DNA of 41,783 nucleotides from an uncultured Prevotellaceae bacterium (lineage in GTDB: Bacteria; Bacteroidota; Bacteroidia; Bacteroidales; Muribaculaceae), in contig ONJS01000025.1 of NCBI GenBank assembly GCA_900318205.1, forward strand, positions 1-41,783. Reading direction: 5' to 3'. A program made the position numbers and the translations under genes. Below are positions 13,778 through 21,723 of this stretch, piece by piece (the stretch's first letter is position 1; every line of letters begins with the position of its first letter). A model generated the notes under the pieces. The model was given only the letters and a program-made list of their open reading frames with translations. It did not search any database and was not told where the DNA came from.

Positions 13778-15009
13778 TGAAGAGAATACAAAATATCACA
13801 CATGTTTTCGCACAGGGGGACGGTTCTTTTGTACGGAAAATCCGTTTTTCGTACAAAAGAACCGTCCCCCTGTACGAAATGCTGGTGGCAATGGTGTTGC
13901 TTTTGACGGGATGTCGTGAAGAAGTCACGATATTTCTGCCTGAGCACGTGTCGGTGGCGCAGCCGGAGTTTACCGACATTGAAGGCTTCTACCTGCTGTG
14001 CGAGGGCAATATGGGCTGGAACAAGGCGACGCTCGACTACTATGACTACGCCTACGGTGAGTACCTCCGCAATATCTTCTCCTATGCCAACCCCACCGTT
14101 CCCAAGGAAATGGGCGATGTGGGCAACGACCTCGGCATCTATGGCAGCAACCTCTATTGTGTCATCAACTGTTCCAACAAGGTTGATGTGCTTGACAAGT
14201 ACACCTGCAAGAAGAAGTACCAGATCAATATTCCCAACTGCCGTTTCATCCGTTTCTATGGCGGCTATGCCTATGTGACCAGCTATGCCGGTCCTGTGCA
14301 GATCAACCCCAATTATGAACAGCGCGGTTATGTTGCCAAAATCGACACCGTGACGATGCAGGTGGTGGATACGTGCCTGGTAGGCTTCCAGCCCGACGAA
14401 CTGGAAATCGTCGAGGGCAAGATCTATGTCGCCAACTCGGGCGGCTACATGGTGCCCAACTATGAGAACACCGTGTCGGTCATCGATGTGGCAACCTTCA
14501 AGGAGGAGCGCCGCATCCCCATTGCCATCAACTTGTCGTGGGTCAAGAGTGACCGTCATGGCATGCTGTGGGTGGCATCACGTGGCGACTACTACACGCG
14601 TCCCAGCAAGATATACGCCTATGATACACGCAAACAGCAGCTCGTGGACAGCATCGACTGTCGTGTGAGCAACATGTGGCTGGATGGCGACTCGCTCTAT
14701 GTGGTGAGCACCGAGTGGAGCTATGTCTCGATGAGCAACCATTTTTCCTATGCCGTCATCAACACATTGACGCGCGAGATGGTGACCGACAATTTCATCA
14801 CCGACGGCACCGACAAGGATATCGTCATCCCCTATGCTGTCGCGGTCAATCCCATTACCAAGGACATCTATGTTACCGATGCCAAGGACTACGTCTCGCC
14901 TGGACGTTTGTTCTGCTTTGACCGTTACGGTAATAAAAAGTGGGACGTTCGCACGGGGGACATTCCTGCACATTTTGCTTTTCTGGGAACCAATATTAAC
15001 GAGCATTAA
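13777..15009 (+). CDS. BtuG-like beta-propeller surface lipoprotein
   Basis: A 410-residue protein whose start overlaps the receptor stop (TGATG), so translation is probably coupled. A lipobox (LLTGC) at residues 42-46 puts the lipidated Cys at 46, followed by an acidic stretch typical of surface export in Bacteroidota. From about residue 65 there are repeated propeller blades of the YncE/DUF5074 kind (IYGSNLYCVINCSNKVDVLD, KIYVANSGGYM, NTVSVIDVATFKEERRI). Known family: BtuG of Bacteroides is a beta-propeller lipoprotein that binds B12 very tightly and caps BtuB. Context and fold match, but B12 binding here is inference. A long palindrome lies between the start codon and the hydrophobic core and is translated in frame, giving an unusually long basic n-region. 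The ATG at 13879 is an alternative start. Confidence 0.8.
   Translation: MKRIQNITHVFAQGDGSFVRKIRFSYKRTVPLYEMLVAMVLLLTGCREEVTIFLPEHVSVAQPEFTDIEGFYLLCEGNMGWNKATLDYYDYAYGEYLRNIFSYANPTVPKEMGDVGNDLGIYGSNLYCVINCSNKVDVLDKYTCKKKYQINIPNCRFIRFYGGYAYVTSYAGPVQINPNYEQRGYVAKIDTVTMQVVDTCLVGFQPDELEIVEGKIYVANSGGYMVPNYENTVSVIDVATFKEERRIPIAINLSWVKSDRHGMLWVASRGDYYTRPSKIYAYDTRKQQLVDSIDCRVSNMWLDGDSLYVVSTEWSYVSMSNHFSYAVINTLTREMVTDNFITDGTDKDIVIPYAVAVNPITKDIYVTDAKDYVSPGRLFCFDRYGNKKWDVRTGDIPAHFAFLGTNINEH
13806..13879 (+). repeat. long palindromic element (REP-like) inside the signal-peptide coding region
   Basis: Arms 13812-13835 and 13850-13873 are perfect 24-base inverted copies (core GGGGGACGGTTCTTTTGTAC). Pairing extends outward to 13806 and 13879 with one mismatch and inward through AAAA/TTTT to a loop of a few bases. 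The GGGGACGGTTCTTTTG core resembles palindromes that I recall from other bacteria and that are often linked to REP-type transposases. No transposase is in the window. I see no second copy here. Confidence 0.85.
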
Positions 15010-15018
15010 TTATACGAT

Positions 15019-16230
15019 ATGAAGAAGATAAGAAATATTCTATTGGCCGCGGTGGCCTTGATGACTGTACTGACCTCTTGGGGCAATCACCCGTGGCTCT
15101 CGCGCGTGTATGAATTCCGTCCGGCCCCGGGACAATTTGTCAACACGATGCCCCTGTGCAGGGTAGGGGAACCCATCGACAGCGTTCTGGCACGATGTCA
15201 GGCTGCCATCTGTGGGCGTATTGACACGGTGACGCAGACCTTCCACGGACAGACCATCACAACTATCGACACCGTGTGGGCCGAGGGTATGATTTCCCTT
15301 GGAGGCTATGGCGGCTATGTGGTTGTGGGATTTGATCATCCTGTTATCAATATGCACACATGGGATTTCGAAATTTGGGGTAATGCGTTCTATAGTGAAC
15401 TCACCTCGGCTGGAGGCAGTTGCGAGCCGGGTATCGTGATGGTGGGTGTGGACAGTGACGGTGATGGCGTGCCCAGCGATGGCGACAAGTGGTATGAACT
15501 CGCCGGCAGCGACTATAACTATCCCACGACTCAGCATGATTACACCATTACCTATTACCGCCCTGACGAGGGCAAGCAGCGCACGCCCAGTCGCGTGAAT
15601 CCTTTTCTGAACGACACGACCTACATCCGCTGGACCAGTAACGACGTGAACCCTGACAGCACCAGCGGTTACATGAGCCGCAACACCTACCATAACCAGC
15701 CTTACTGGCCGCTGTGGCTCCAGGACGAGGAAAGCATGACATTTTCAGGATCCAAGTTGCGTTGCAACGCAGCGAATTATGGCGGCAATGGCAGTAGCGC
15801 TTATTTTGTGCTCACCTATTTCGATTGGGGATACGTCGATAACCTGCCAAACAACACCGACCGTTTGCCCGATGTGGAAGGATATAACCCTGGCTTCAAG
15901 ATTGACTGGGCTGTTGACGAGCATGGCAATCACGTCAACCTCACCCACATCGACTTTATCAAGGTCTATAATGCCGTGAACCAGTATTGTGGATGGCTCG
16001 GAGAAACTTCGACCGAGGTTGCTGGTGGTATTGATTTCCACCCCGATGCCGTGATGCCCCAAACACGACCTGGCGATGTCAATCGCGACTATGAGGTAAA
16101 CATCAGTGACGTCAACGCCTTGCTTGACCTGATTCTCTCGGGTGAGTCAAGTCCCGAGGCCGATGTCAATGCTGATGGCGAAGTGAACATCAGCGACGTG
16201 AATACCGTCATTGACCTGATTTTGCAGTAA
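15019..16230 (+). CDS. secreted PAPGQFVN-domain protein with C-terminal dockerin-like pair (B12 operon)
   Basis: A 403-residue protein, third gene of the first riboswitch operon, nine bases after the propeller gene. The signal peptide is MKKIRNILLAAVALMTVLTS, with no lipobox. Residues about 30-335 are one domain of unknown function with landmarks RPAPGQFVN, GGYGGYVVVGFDHPV, EPGIVMVGVDSDGDGVPSDG (a likely calcium loop), RWTSNDVNPDSTSGY and HIDFIKVYNAV near its end. From about residue 351 there are two dockerin-like EF-hand repeats (GDVNRDYEVNISDVNALLDL and ADVNADGEVNISDVNTVIDL). The same domain opens the second riboswitch's fusion protein at 33348. A role in cobamide capture is inferred from regulation and fusion; I cannot tell whether it belongs to the BtuH family. 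Confidence 0.8.
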   Translation: MKKIRNILLAAVALMTVLTSWGNHPWLSRVYEFRPAPGQFVNTMPLCRVGEPIDSVLARCQAAICGRIDTVTQTFHGQTITTIDTVWAEGMISLGGYGGYVVVGFDHPVINMHTWDFEIWGNAFYSELTSAGGSCEPGIVMVGVDSDGDGVPSDGDKWYELAGSDYNYPTTQHDYTITYYRPDEGKQRTPSRVNPFLNDTTYIRWTSNDVNPDSTSGYMSRNTYHNQPYWPLWLQDEESMTFSGSKLRCNAANYGGNGSSAYFVLTYFDWGYVDNLPNNTDRLPDVEGYNPGFKIDWAVDEHGNHVNLTHIDFIKVYNAVNQYCGWLGETSTEVAGGIDFHPDAVMPQTRPGDVNRDYEVNISDVNALLDLILSGESSPEADVNADGEVNISDVNTVIDLILQ

Positions 16231-16270
16231 CTTGGAGGATACTCCCCCTTAGCTTGGGTTACAGGCATAG

Positions 16271-16311
16271 AGCACTAGAGATGGATTCCTGTCTCTAGTG
16301 CTTTGTTTTTT
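16271..16311 (+). terminator. intrinsic terminator of the first B12 operon
   Basis: AGCACTAGAGA (16271-16281) and TCTCTAGTGCT (16292-16302) pair perfectly over 11 bases and are followed by TTGTTTTTT. It closes the riboswitch operon before the next promoter at 16385. Confidence 0.93.
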
Positions 16312-16362
16312 AAGGCTTTAGCCATCATGTGATATTTTTGGGGAAAAAGAAGATTGAATTTA

Positions 16363-16392
16363 TTTGCAGATTGTATTTTTTCTGTATATTTG
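16363..16392 (+). promoter_or_regulatory. Bacteroidota promoter for the gene at 16488
   Basis: TTTG at 16363-16366, 18 bases, then TATATTTG at 16385-16392. The predicted leader is about 90 bases, AT-rich and without a Shine-Dalgarno. Confidence 0.8.
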
Positions 16393-16487
16393 CAGCGAAG
16401 AAAATGTACACTGATGTCTCCGCTTTATTGAAGTCATTTTACTGATGCATATTTAATTTTTTATTAACCACTAACATTAACTTTGTT

Positions 16488-18089
16488 ATGATGAAATGTT
16501 CTAAACTTTTGTTTGCAGCGTTGATGGCGCTGGCTTCGTTTGTAACTGCACAGGCCGATGTGTTGACAGTGTATGATAACAACGCTTACCTGGATTACAA
16601 CGAGTATGTGCCTATTTATGGCTACTATTTTGACGCTGCTAATTTTGCTACACAGGTCATCTACCACGAGGCAGATATTCAGGCTATGCAGGGTGCATTG
16701 ATTACTTCGTTGAAGTTCTACATCGCCAATGAGGAAGGTTGCACGCTCAGTGGCGGTAAGTTGGGCCTCTCTTTGGGCGTTACCGATCTTGAACAGTTCT
16801 CGGGTTACCAGCCTGAACTGCTCGAAGGCCTGACCGAGGTTGCTGAGTTCACGATGACACCTGGTGAGACCGAGGTGGTTGTCAATTTTGACCAGCCTTT
16901 TGCCTACACTGGTGGTAACTTCGTTGTTAAAACGACGGTTAAAGAAACCAGTGATTACGCAGGTATGTATTTCGTAGGTGAGGCTACTGATTTCAATGCT
17001 TCCATGTATAGACTTCCTTCGAGTGGTAGTGCTTACGCTGTACAGTTTGGCCCCAAGACTACATTTGAGTATGCAGTATCTGATGATTATGCAACCATCA
17101 GTACTCAGGCTATTGACTTCGGTAAGATCTATGCTGCTGAGGAATTGACCCAGACCTTCACTGTGAAGAATCTGGGTAACAATGCATTCACCCCTGTCTT
17201 CAGCGCTCTTGAGGCTCCCTTCAGCGTTGAGCCCGCTCCTGCTGAGATTGCTACCGGTGCTTCAATGGAATTTACCGTAAAGTTTGCTCCTACTGAGCTC
17301 GGTGAGTATGCCCAGACCTTGACGGTTGATTGTGGTGCTGCCGGTCTGTTCGAGGTAGCCCTTACCGGTGTGATGGCCGATGTGCCTGACGTGATCGATG
17401 TTTGCGACGGTGATGCTACTAATGGCTATCTGCCCTTCTATGGATACTACTATGACGATGTGACAAAGGGTCAGATGATTTACACTGCCGACATGCTTTC
17501 TATGGTAGCTGGCAAGAAGATCACTTCGGTTACTTTCTATCCTACAACTCCCATGACCTTCAAGGGTGGTAAGCTTCAACTCTCGTTCAAGCCTGTTGAA
17601 GAAGATGGTTTCACCACTTATACTGCTTTGACTGACTTAACTGTTGTGGCTACCGTAACTCCTGTCGAGGGTGATACCCAACTCGTCTTCACGCTCGATG
17701 AGCCCTATGAGTACACTGGCGGCAACCTGGCTATTGAAGTCTATAATGTAGTGAAGGGTAACAACTATCCGAAGGTCAATTTCTATGGTGTGAACATGCC
17801 GGATTACACCCCCAGTTTCTACATTTATGGTGGCCAGAACGACCGTTCAACCTTCTTGCCCAAGGTTGGTTTCGGTTATGAGAAGGAAGAAGAGCCCGAG
17901 TTCATCCGTGGTGACGTGAACGGTGACGGTGAAGTGAAGATTGGTGATGTTTCCAATCTGATCAGCTACCTGCTCAGCGGTGATGCTACCGGTATCAACC
18001 TGAAGGGTGCCGACTGTGACCAGAATGGTGAGATCAAGATTGCTGATGTAACCCTCCTGATCAACTATCTGCTGTCAAACAACTGGTAA
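16488..18089 (+). CDS. secreted two-module protein with Hydin-like domain and dockerin end
   Basis: A 533-residue protein with signal peptide (MKCSKLLFAALMALASFVTA from the second of two ATGs). A beta-rich module at about residues 27-195 has landmarks YGYYFD, QVIYHEADIQAM, FAYTGGNFVVK and FGPKTTFEY. A choice-of-anchor D / ASPM-SPD2-Hydin-like Ig domain follows (about 200-300: AIDFGKIYAAEELTQTFTVK, VKFAPTELGEYAQTL). A second copy of the module is at about 303-470 (YGYYYDDVTKGQMIYTADML, YEYTGGNLAIEV, FLPKVGFGY). The end is a dockerin-like pair (GDVNGDGEVKIGDVSNLISY and CDQNGEIKIADVTLLINYLL) finishing LSNNW. The architecture is the same as the gene at 25582. Function unknown; a secreted or surface protein. 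Confidence 0.8.
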   Translation: MMKCSKLLFAALMALASFVTAQADVLTVYDNNAYLDYNEYVPIYGYYFDAANFATQVIYHEADIQAMQGALITSLKFYIANEEGCTLSGGKLGLSLGVTDLEQFSGYQPELLEGLTEVAEFTMTPGETEVVVNFDQPFAYTGGNFVVKTTVKETSDYAGMYFVGEATDFNASMYRLPSSGSAYAVQFGPKTTFEYAVSDDYATISTQAIDFGKIYAAEELTQTFTVKNLGNNAFTPVFSALEAPFSVEPAPAEIATGASMEFTVKFAPTELGEYAQTLTVDCGAAGLFEVALTGVMADVPDVIDVCDGDATNGYLPFYGYYYDDVTKGQMIYTADMLSMVAGKKITSVTFYPTTPMTFKGGKLQLSFKPVEEDGFTTYTALTDLTVVATVTPVEGDTQLVFTLDEPYEYTGGNLAIEVYNVVKGNNYPKVNFYGVNMPDYTPSFYIYGGQNDRSTFLPKVGFGYEKEEEPEFIRGDVNGDGEVKIGDVSNLISYLLSGDATGINLKGADCDQNGEIKIADVTLLINYLLSNNW

Positions 18090-18152
18090 TCAGTCATCGG
18101 GGTAGAGGCGGTTAACAAACCGCATTTTAACCCTTGGAATTCCAACAATAAT

Positions 18153-18188
18153 AACGGGCAGGAGCTTTATCGGTTCCTGCCCGTTTTT
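18153..18188 (+). terminator. intrinsic terminator between convergent genes
   Basis: AACGGGCAGGA (18153-18163) pairs with TCCTGCCCGTT (18175-18185), followed by TTTT. It ends the gene at 16488. The minus-strand gene converges from the other side and may use the same stem, although its T-run is poor on that strand. Confidence 0.9.
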
Positions 18189-18217
18189 TCGTGCCTGGTG
18201 TATGGCAATGGGTTTGT

Positions 18218-20302
18218 TTATTTGCTCATGACGATGTCGATGAGGGTGTTGATGTCGGCGATATTGACTTCACCGTCATGATTCACATCGGCATCGGGAT
18301 TGTCGGTTGAACCAGCCAGCACGATGTCGATCAGGGTATTGACGTCGGCAATGTTGACCTCTCCGTCATGGTTCACGTCGCCTTCCAGCACGGTTTCGGG
18401 CGTGAGGTCCTCGATGGAGATGCTGTTCACGAGCAGCATGCCCATGTCATAGTGTGAGCAGCAGCACAGGGCGATGAAGCTGACAAACTTCTCATTGTCG
18501 CTGCCATAACCGTCATCATCGACCTTGAAATCAAAGCTGTAGTCACGGAACTCGCCCGGGTGCTTAACCGTGAAGGGCTCGTTGCCCAGGGGCACGGCAC
18601 CATTCATGTCATAGCCGCTGAATGTGAAGAAACGGAACGATTCCTCGCGATAGCCGGCGATGTCGTCATTGCTCACGTTGGCGGTAATCCTGTACTCGTG
18701 GCCCTCCTGGAACTCTATAGGGGGCGAGATGATGAAGTCATAGGCATAGAATACCTCGTTCTTCTGATAAATGAAGAAACACTTGTCACCGCCCTGACCG
18801 AACATGTTCATGAAGTCCTTGTACCATACAAAGGGGTAACCGTCCTCGTTGGCGTCAAGCACGGTCCAGTATTGGCCGCTCTCTTCCCACGAGTTGAACG
18901 GGGCGACGTAGGGGCATTTCACAGCGGGACCGTTGACCAGGTCATTGGTTTTGGCCGCATCTCCGGTGCCGTCATCGTTTTTGGCAACAATCTGATAGCT
19001 GTAGCGCGTCAGATCATCCAAGAGCTTGATGTCCTCAAAGTTGGTGGCTGTGATGCCCTCGGCGATGGTCCGGTTGTCATTCAGCCGCACTACATCATAC
19101 TTCAGAGAACTCTTGTCGATATAGCCGCCATGGGCTCCCGATGATGGAGCGACCCATGAGAGTTCGTTCACCATCAGTTCCATGCGGTTGAGGTTGGCCT
19201 TGGCACTGGTGACTGCGGCAGGAACATCGTGGCCAATCCAGGCTTCGACAAGTTGTTCCAGGCTGGAACCGGCGTCATTGACAGCAGTGATGGCAAACTC
19301 GTACATGCCTGCCTCATCTACCGTTATGCCGTGACTCATCGGTTCACCTGGTTGGCACTCTTTGAGGACTGATTTCTCACCGGTCACACGATTGACAATC
19401 TCGATACTGATGGTGCCTTCAAGCGGCATGCCGCTATAGTCGTTGACGGGGTTGACCCATGACAACAAGGCCTCCAACTCACCATCCTCATTGGCGGTGA
19501 TTGTGGCGTCACTCACGCGCTCAGGTGCGCTACCGCTGGCAGGCTCATAGGGGATGCCCAGGGCGACAACGTGTGTGCCGTCACCGATGAGACCTGCCTT
19601 GGTGGCTTTGCCGGTAGTGGTGTCCAAGGTATAGAGCGATGTCTTCTCGTCACTGCCCCAGGCTGCAAGGTAGAGGGTGCCTGTCTCATGGTCAAATTCC
19701 ATGCTCTGGAAATTCCACCACGAGGCGAAGTTGATACCCGTGTTGCCAACAGGGGTGCTCTCGCCGTTGCTCTTGTTGACCTTGAGCAGGATGCCGCTGT
19801 TGGTCAACGCATACATCTGGCCGCGGGCGTCAATAGCGATAGCCTTGCAGTAATAGGCAAGATTGCTGGTGAAAGTGGTTTTGCCGTTTTCCAGGTTCAC
19901 GGTGCCGATGGCTGATACTCCGTCCACATCCTCACTGTTGGCGATAAAGTACATCGTGTTGGTGGTATAGTCATAGGTCATGTCGCCGGGGCATGTCACG
20001 TCTCCCAGTTTCTTGATGGTCTCACCTTCACCGCCAGGGGTGATAGTGTAGAACCAGATGTTGAAGTCATCGTCAATGCCCATCATGTAAAGGGTGCTGC
20101 CCACGATGGCTCCTGATCGGGGCTCGGCCTTGGAATAGGTGCCCAAACGAGTCGTCGTTGACGGGTCATCGATAGAGAAACTGATCATTGACGGGGTGGT
20201 GCATGGCATCATCGTGTAGCCGTAGGCTATCTTCTGTGCCGATGCACTCATGCCGATGAATATCAGGCTCATAACGAGCGCAAGGAGGTAGATTCTTCTC
20301 AT
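18218..20302 (-). CDS. secreted propeller/Fn3/adhesin-type protein with dockerin end
   Basis: A 694-residue protein on the minus strand, the only gene of the window in that direction. I start at the ATG whose complement is 20300-20302, giving signal peptide MRRIYLLALVMSLIFIGMSA; longer in-frame starts add 28 unlikely residues. Residues about 24-260 look like a propeller (SGAIVGSTLYMMGIDDDFNI, TNTMYFIANSED, GTLYLAAWGSDEKTSLYTLD). Two fibronectin type III-like domains follow (about 262-470). A jelly-roll of the cleaved-adhesin / choice-of-anchor J kind is at about 470-635 (FSFDFKVDDDG-like strand region, FIALCCCSHYDMGMLLVNSI). Two dockerin-like repeats (DVNHDGEVNIADVNTLIDI and a second copy) end the protein. 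Function unknown; probably surface-exposed or secreted. Confidence 0.8.
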   Translation of the reverse strand: MRRIYLLALVMSLIFIGMSASAQKIAYGYTMMPCTTPSMISFSIDDPSTTTRLGTYSKAEPRSGAIVGSTLYMMGIDDDFNIWFYTITPGGEGETIKKLGDVTCPGDMTYDYTTNTMYFIANSEDVDGVSAIGTVNLENGKTTFTSNLAYYCKAIAIDARGQMYALTNSGILLKVNKSNGESTPVGNTGINFASWWNFQSMEFDHETGTLYLAAWGSDEKTSLYTLDTTTGKATKAGLIGDGTHVVALGIPYEPASGSAPERVSDATITANEDGELEALLSWVNPVNDYSGMPLEGTISIEIVNRVTGEKSVLKECQPGEPMSHGITVDEAGMYEFAITAVNDAGSSLEQLVEAWIGHDVPAAVTSAKANLNRMELMVNELSWVAPSSGAHGGYIDKSSLKYDVVRLNDNRTIAEGITATNFEDIKLLDDLTRYSYQIVAKNDDGTGDAAKTNDLVNGPAVKCPYVAPFNSWEESGQYWTVLDANEDGYPFVWYKDFMNMFGQGGDKCFFIYQKNEVFYAYDFIISPPIEFQEGHEYRITANVSNDDIAGYREESFRFFTFSGYDMNGAVPLGNEPFTVKHPGEFRDYSFDFKVDDDGYGSDNEKFVSFIALCCCSHYDMGMLLVNSISIEDLTPETVLEGDVNHDGEVNIADVNTLIDIVLAGSTDNPDADVNHDGEVNIADINTLIDIVMSK

Positions 20303-20689
20303 GTTGTTTCTTCTAGTGTTAATGTTGATAGATAATTTTTTAGCAAAAACGCCTGCAAATTTCGCACTTTTTGCCCAAAGCAGCAAATCTTTTATGCATC
20401 TTCTTCACCTGGAGGGCGTCAAGTGATAATTGTTAACCAATATCAGTTGCTGTTGTGATAGTTGTTTATTGATAATGTGAAAGTTATGGATTGACCGTTT
20501 GTTCTTGTGTCTTCTGGGTTTCTACTGAAAATCATGAAAATGGAATTTTCCCAATGAATAATTTTGCAGTAATGGGAAAATGAGTTAATTTTGCGCTCAG
20601 AATGTAACGGCGCCCTAAACGCTTATTATCCAAAGATAAACATTTTTAGAACTATAAACTTTTATTATTAACTTAAACCATTTTATTTT
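20303..20689. other. divergent intergenic region
   Basis: AT-rich spacer of 387 bases between divergent genes. Going right there are two TAATTTTG elements (20559-20566 and 20586-20593). Going left, the best -7-like match on the minus strand is AAATTTGC around 20355-20362, which lacks the first T of the consensus. No small ORF, tRNA or strong hairpin was seen. Confidence 0.6.
20563..20593 (+). promoter_or_regulatory. Bacteroidota promoter for the gene at 20690
   Basis: TTTG at 20563-20566, 19 bases, TAATTTTG at 20586-20593: a full match in sequence and spacing. A second TAATTTTG at 20559 overlaps the -33 element. Confidence 0.8.
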
Positions 20690-21454
20690 ATGAAGAAGTT
20701 TTTCGCATTTGCAGCTGCTGCTATGATGATGTTCTCTGCTTCAGCTAACTCTCTGAGTCTGTACGACTATGAAATTGAGAGCTATTTCGTGCCCTTTAAC
20801 TCAATGTGGTATGACGCTGTAGGTAACCAGACTCAAGTGCTCTATCCTGCTGCCGATCTGACCGAGATGGTAGGTCAGGAGATTAAGGCCATCACGTTCT
20901 ATACCGATGAAGATGGTATTAAGATGAACGGTGGTAAGATGGAAGTCTACATGGGTGAGACTGAAGAAACTGTAATGACCGAGTACATTCAGAATTTGAC
21001 TCTGGTAGCTACTATTACTATGGAGGCCAATGGCGCAACCGAGTTCACGGTCACGTTTGACACCCCTTACATGTATCAGGGTGGTAATCTCGTGTTTGGT
21101 ACCTGTGTGAAGGAAGGTGGCAATTGGACCATGACTTACTTCGGTGGTGAGGCTACTAACTACAACAACTGCATCTACGTTGGCAACTATAATGGCGCTT
21201 TGGAGTACAAGCAGTTCCTCCCCAAGACCACCTTTACCTATGGTGATGACACTCCTCAGCCCCAGTACATCCGTGGCGATGTTGACGGCAATGGTGAGGT
21301 GAAGATTGCTGACGTATCGGTTCTGATCAACTACCTGCTCGGCGGTGATCCTACTGGCGTTGATCTGCTGGCTGCTGACTGTGATGAGAATGGTGAGGTG
21401 AAGATTGCCGACGTTACCGCTCTGATCAGCTACCTGCTGTCCAACAACTGGTAA
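20690..21454 (+). CDS. secreted single-module protein with dockerin end
   Basis: A 254-residue protein, the smallest and simplest member of the local family. It has a signal peptide (MKKFFAFAAAAMMMFSASA), one copy of the beta-rich module (about residues 20-190: QVLYPAADLTEMVGQEIKAI, MNGGKMEVYMG, YMYQGGNLVFGT, FLPKTTFTYG), then two dockerin-like repeats (GDVDGNGEVKIADVSVLINY and CDENGEVKIADVTALISYLL) ending LSNNW like the gene at 16488. It has its own promoter and terminator. Function unknown. Confidence 0.8.
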   Translation: MKKFFAFAAAAMMMFSASANSLSLYDYEIESYFVPFNSMWYDAVGNQTQVLYPAADLTEMVGQEIKAITFYTDEDGIKMNGGKMEVYMGETEETVMTEYIQNLTLVATITMEANGATEFTVTFDTPYMYQGGNLVFGTCVKEGGNWTMTYFGGEATNYNNCIYVGNYNGALEYKQFLPKTTFTYGDDTPQPQYIRGDVDGNGEVKIADVSVLINYLLGGDPTGVDLLAADCDENGEVKIADVTALISYLLSNNW

Positions 21455-21469
21455 TTCAAGAAAAATTGA

Positions 21470-21491
21470 CGTTTCCTGAAAGCAGGAAACG
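21470..21491 (+). other. perfect 9-bp hairpin after a stop codon
   Basis: CGTTTCCTG (21470-21478) and CAGGAAACG (21483-21491) pair perfectly around an AAAG loop, 15 bases after the stop. There is no T-run. It sits just before the real terminator and could protect the mRNA end. Confidence 0.5.
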
Positions 21492-21502
21492 ATGACCATC
21501 GG

Positions 21503-21547
21503 CCAGGCTCTTCCCTTATTGCAAGGGTGAGAGCCTGGCTGCTTTTT
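21503..21547 (+). terminator. intrinsic terminator after the gene at 20690
   Basis: CCAGGCTC (21503-21510) pairs with GAGCCTGG (21531-21538), with CCCTT/AAGGG pairing inside, followed by CTGCTTTTT. Confidence 0.88.
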
Positions 21548-21600
21548 ATCAGTTTGGCGCGTTTTTCCCCATTGTTTTGTGGATTTTTTGTGAGAATTGA

Positions 21601-21630
21601 TTTGGGTTTTTAGTATTTTGATTACTTTTG
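21601..21630 (+). promoter_or_regulatory. Bacteroidota promoter for the gene at 21724
   Basis: TTTG at 21601-21604, 18 bases, TACTTTTG at 21623-21630, then TGCCATAA. The TTTTGTGCC start-site sequence recurs at the promoters of the genes at 23107 and 24404. Confidence 0.8.
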
Positions 21631-21723
21631 TGCCATAATTCAAACCATTCAAGTTGATATTGCCTGACAATTGGATTTGTTTAGTATAACCCTTTTTTAT
21701 CAACAATTAAGTTCTTTAAAACA

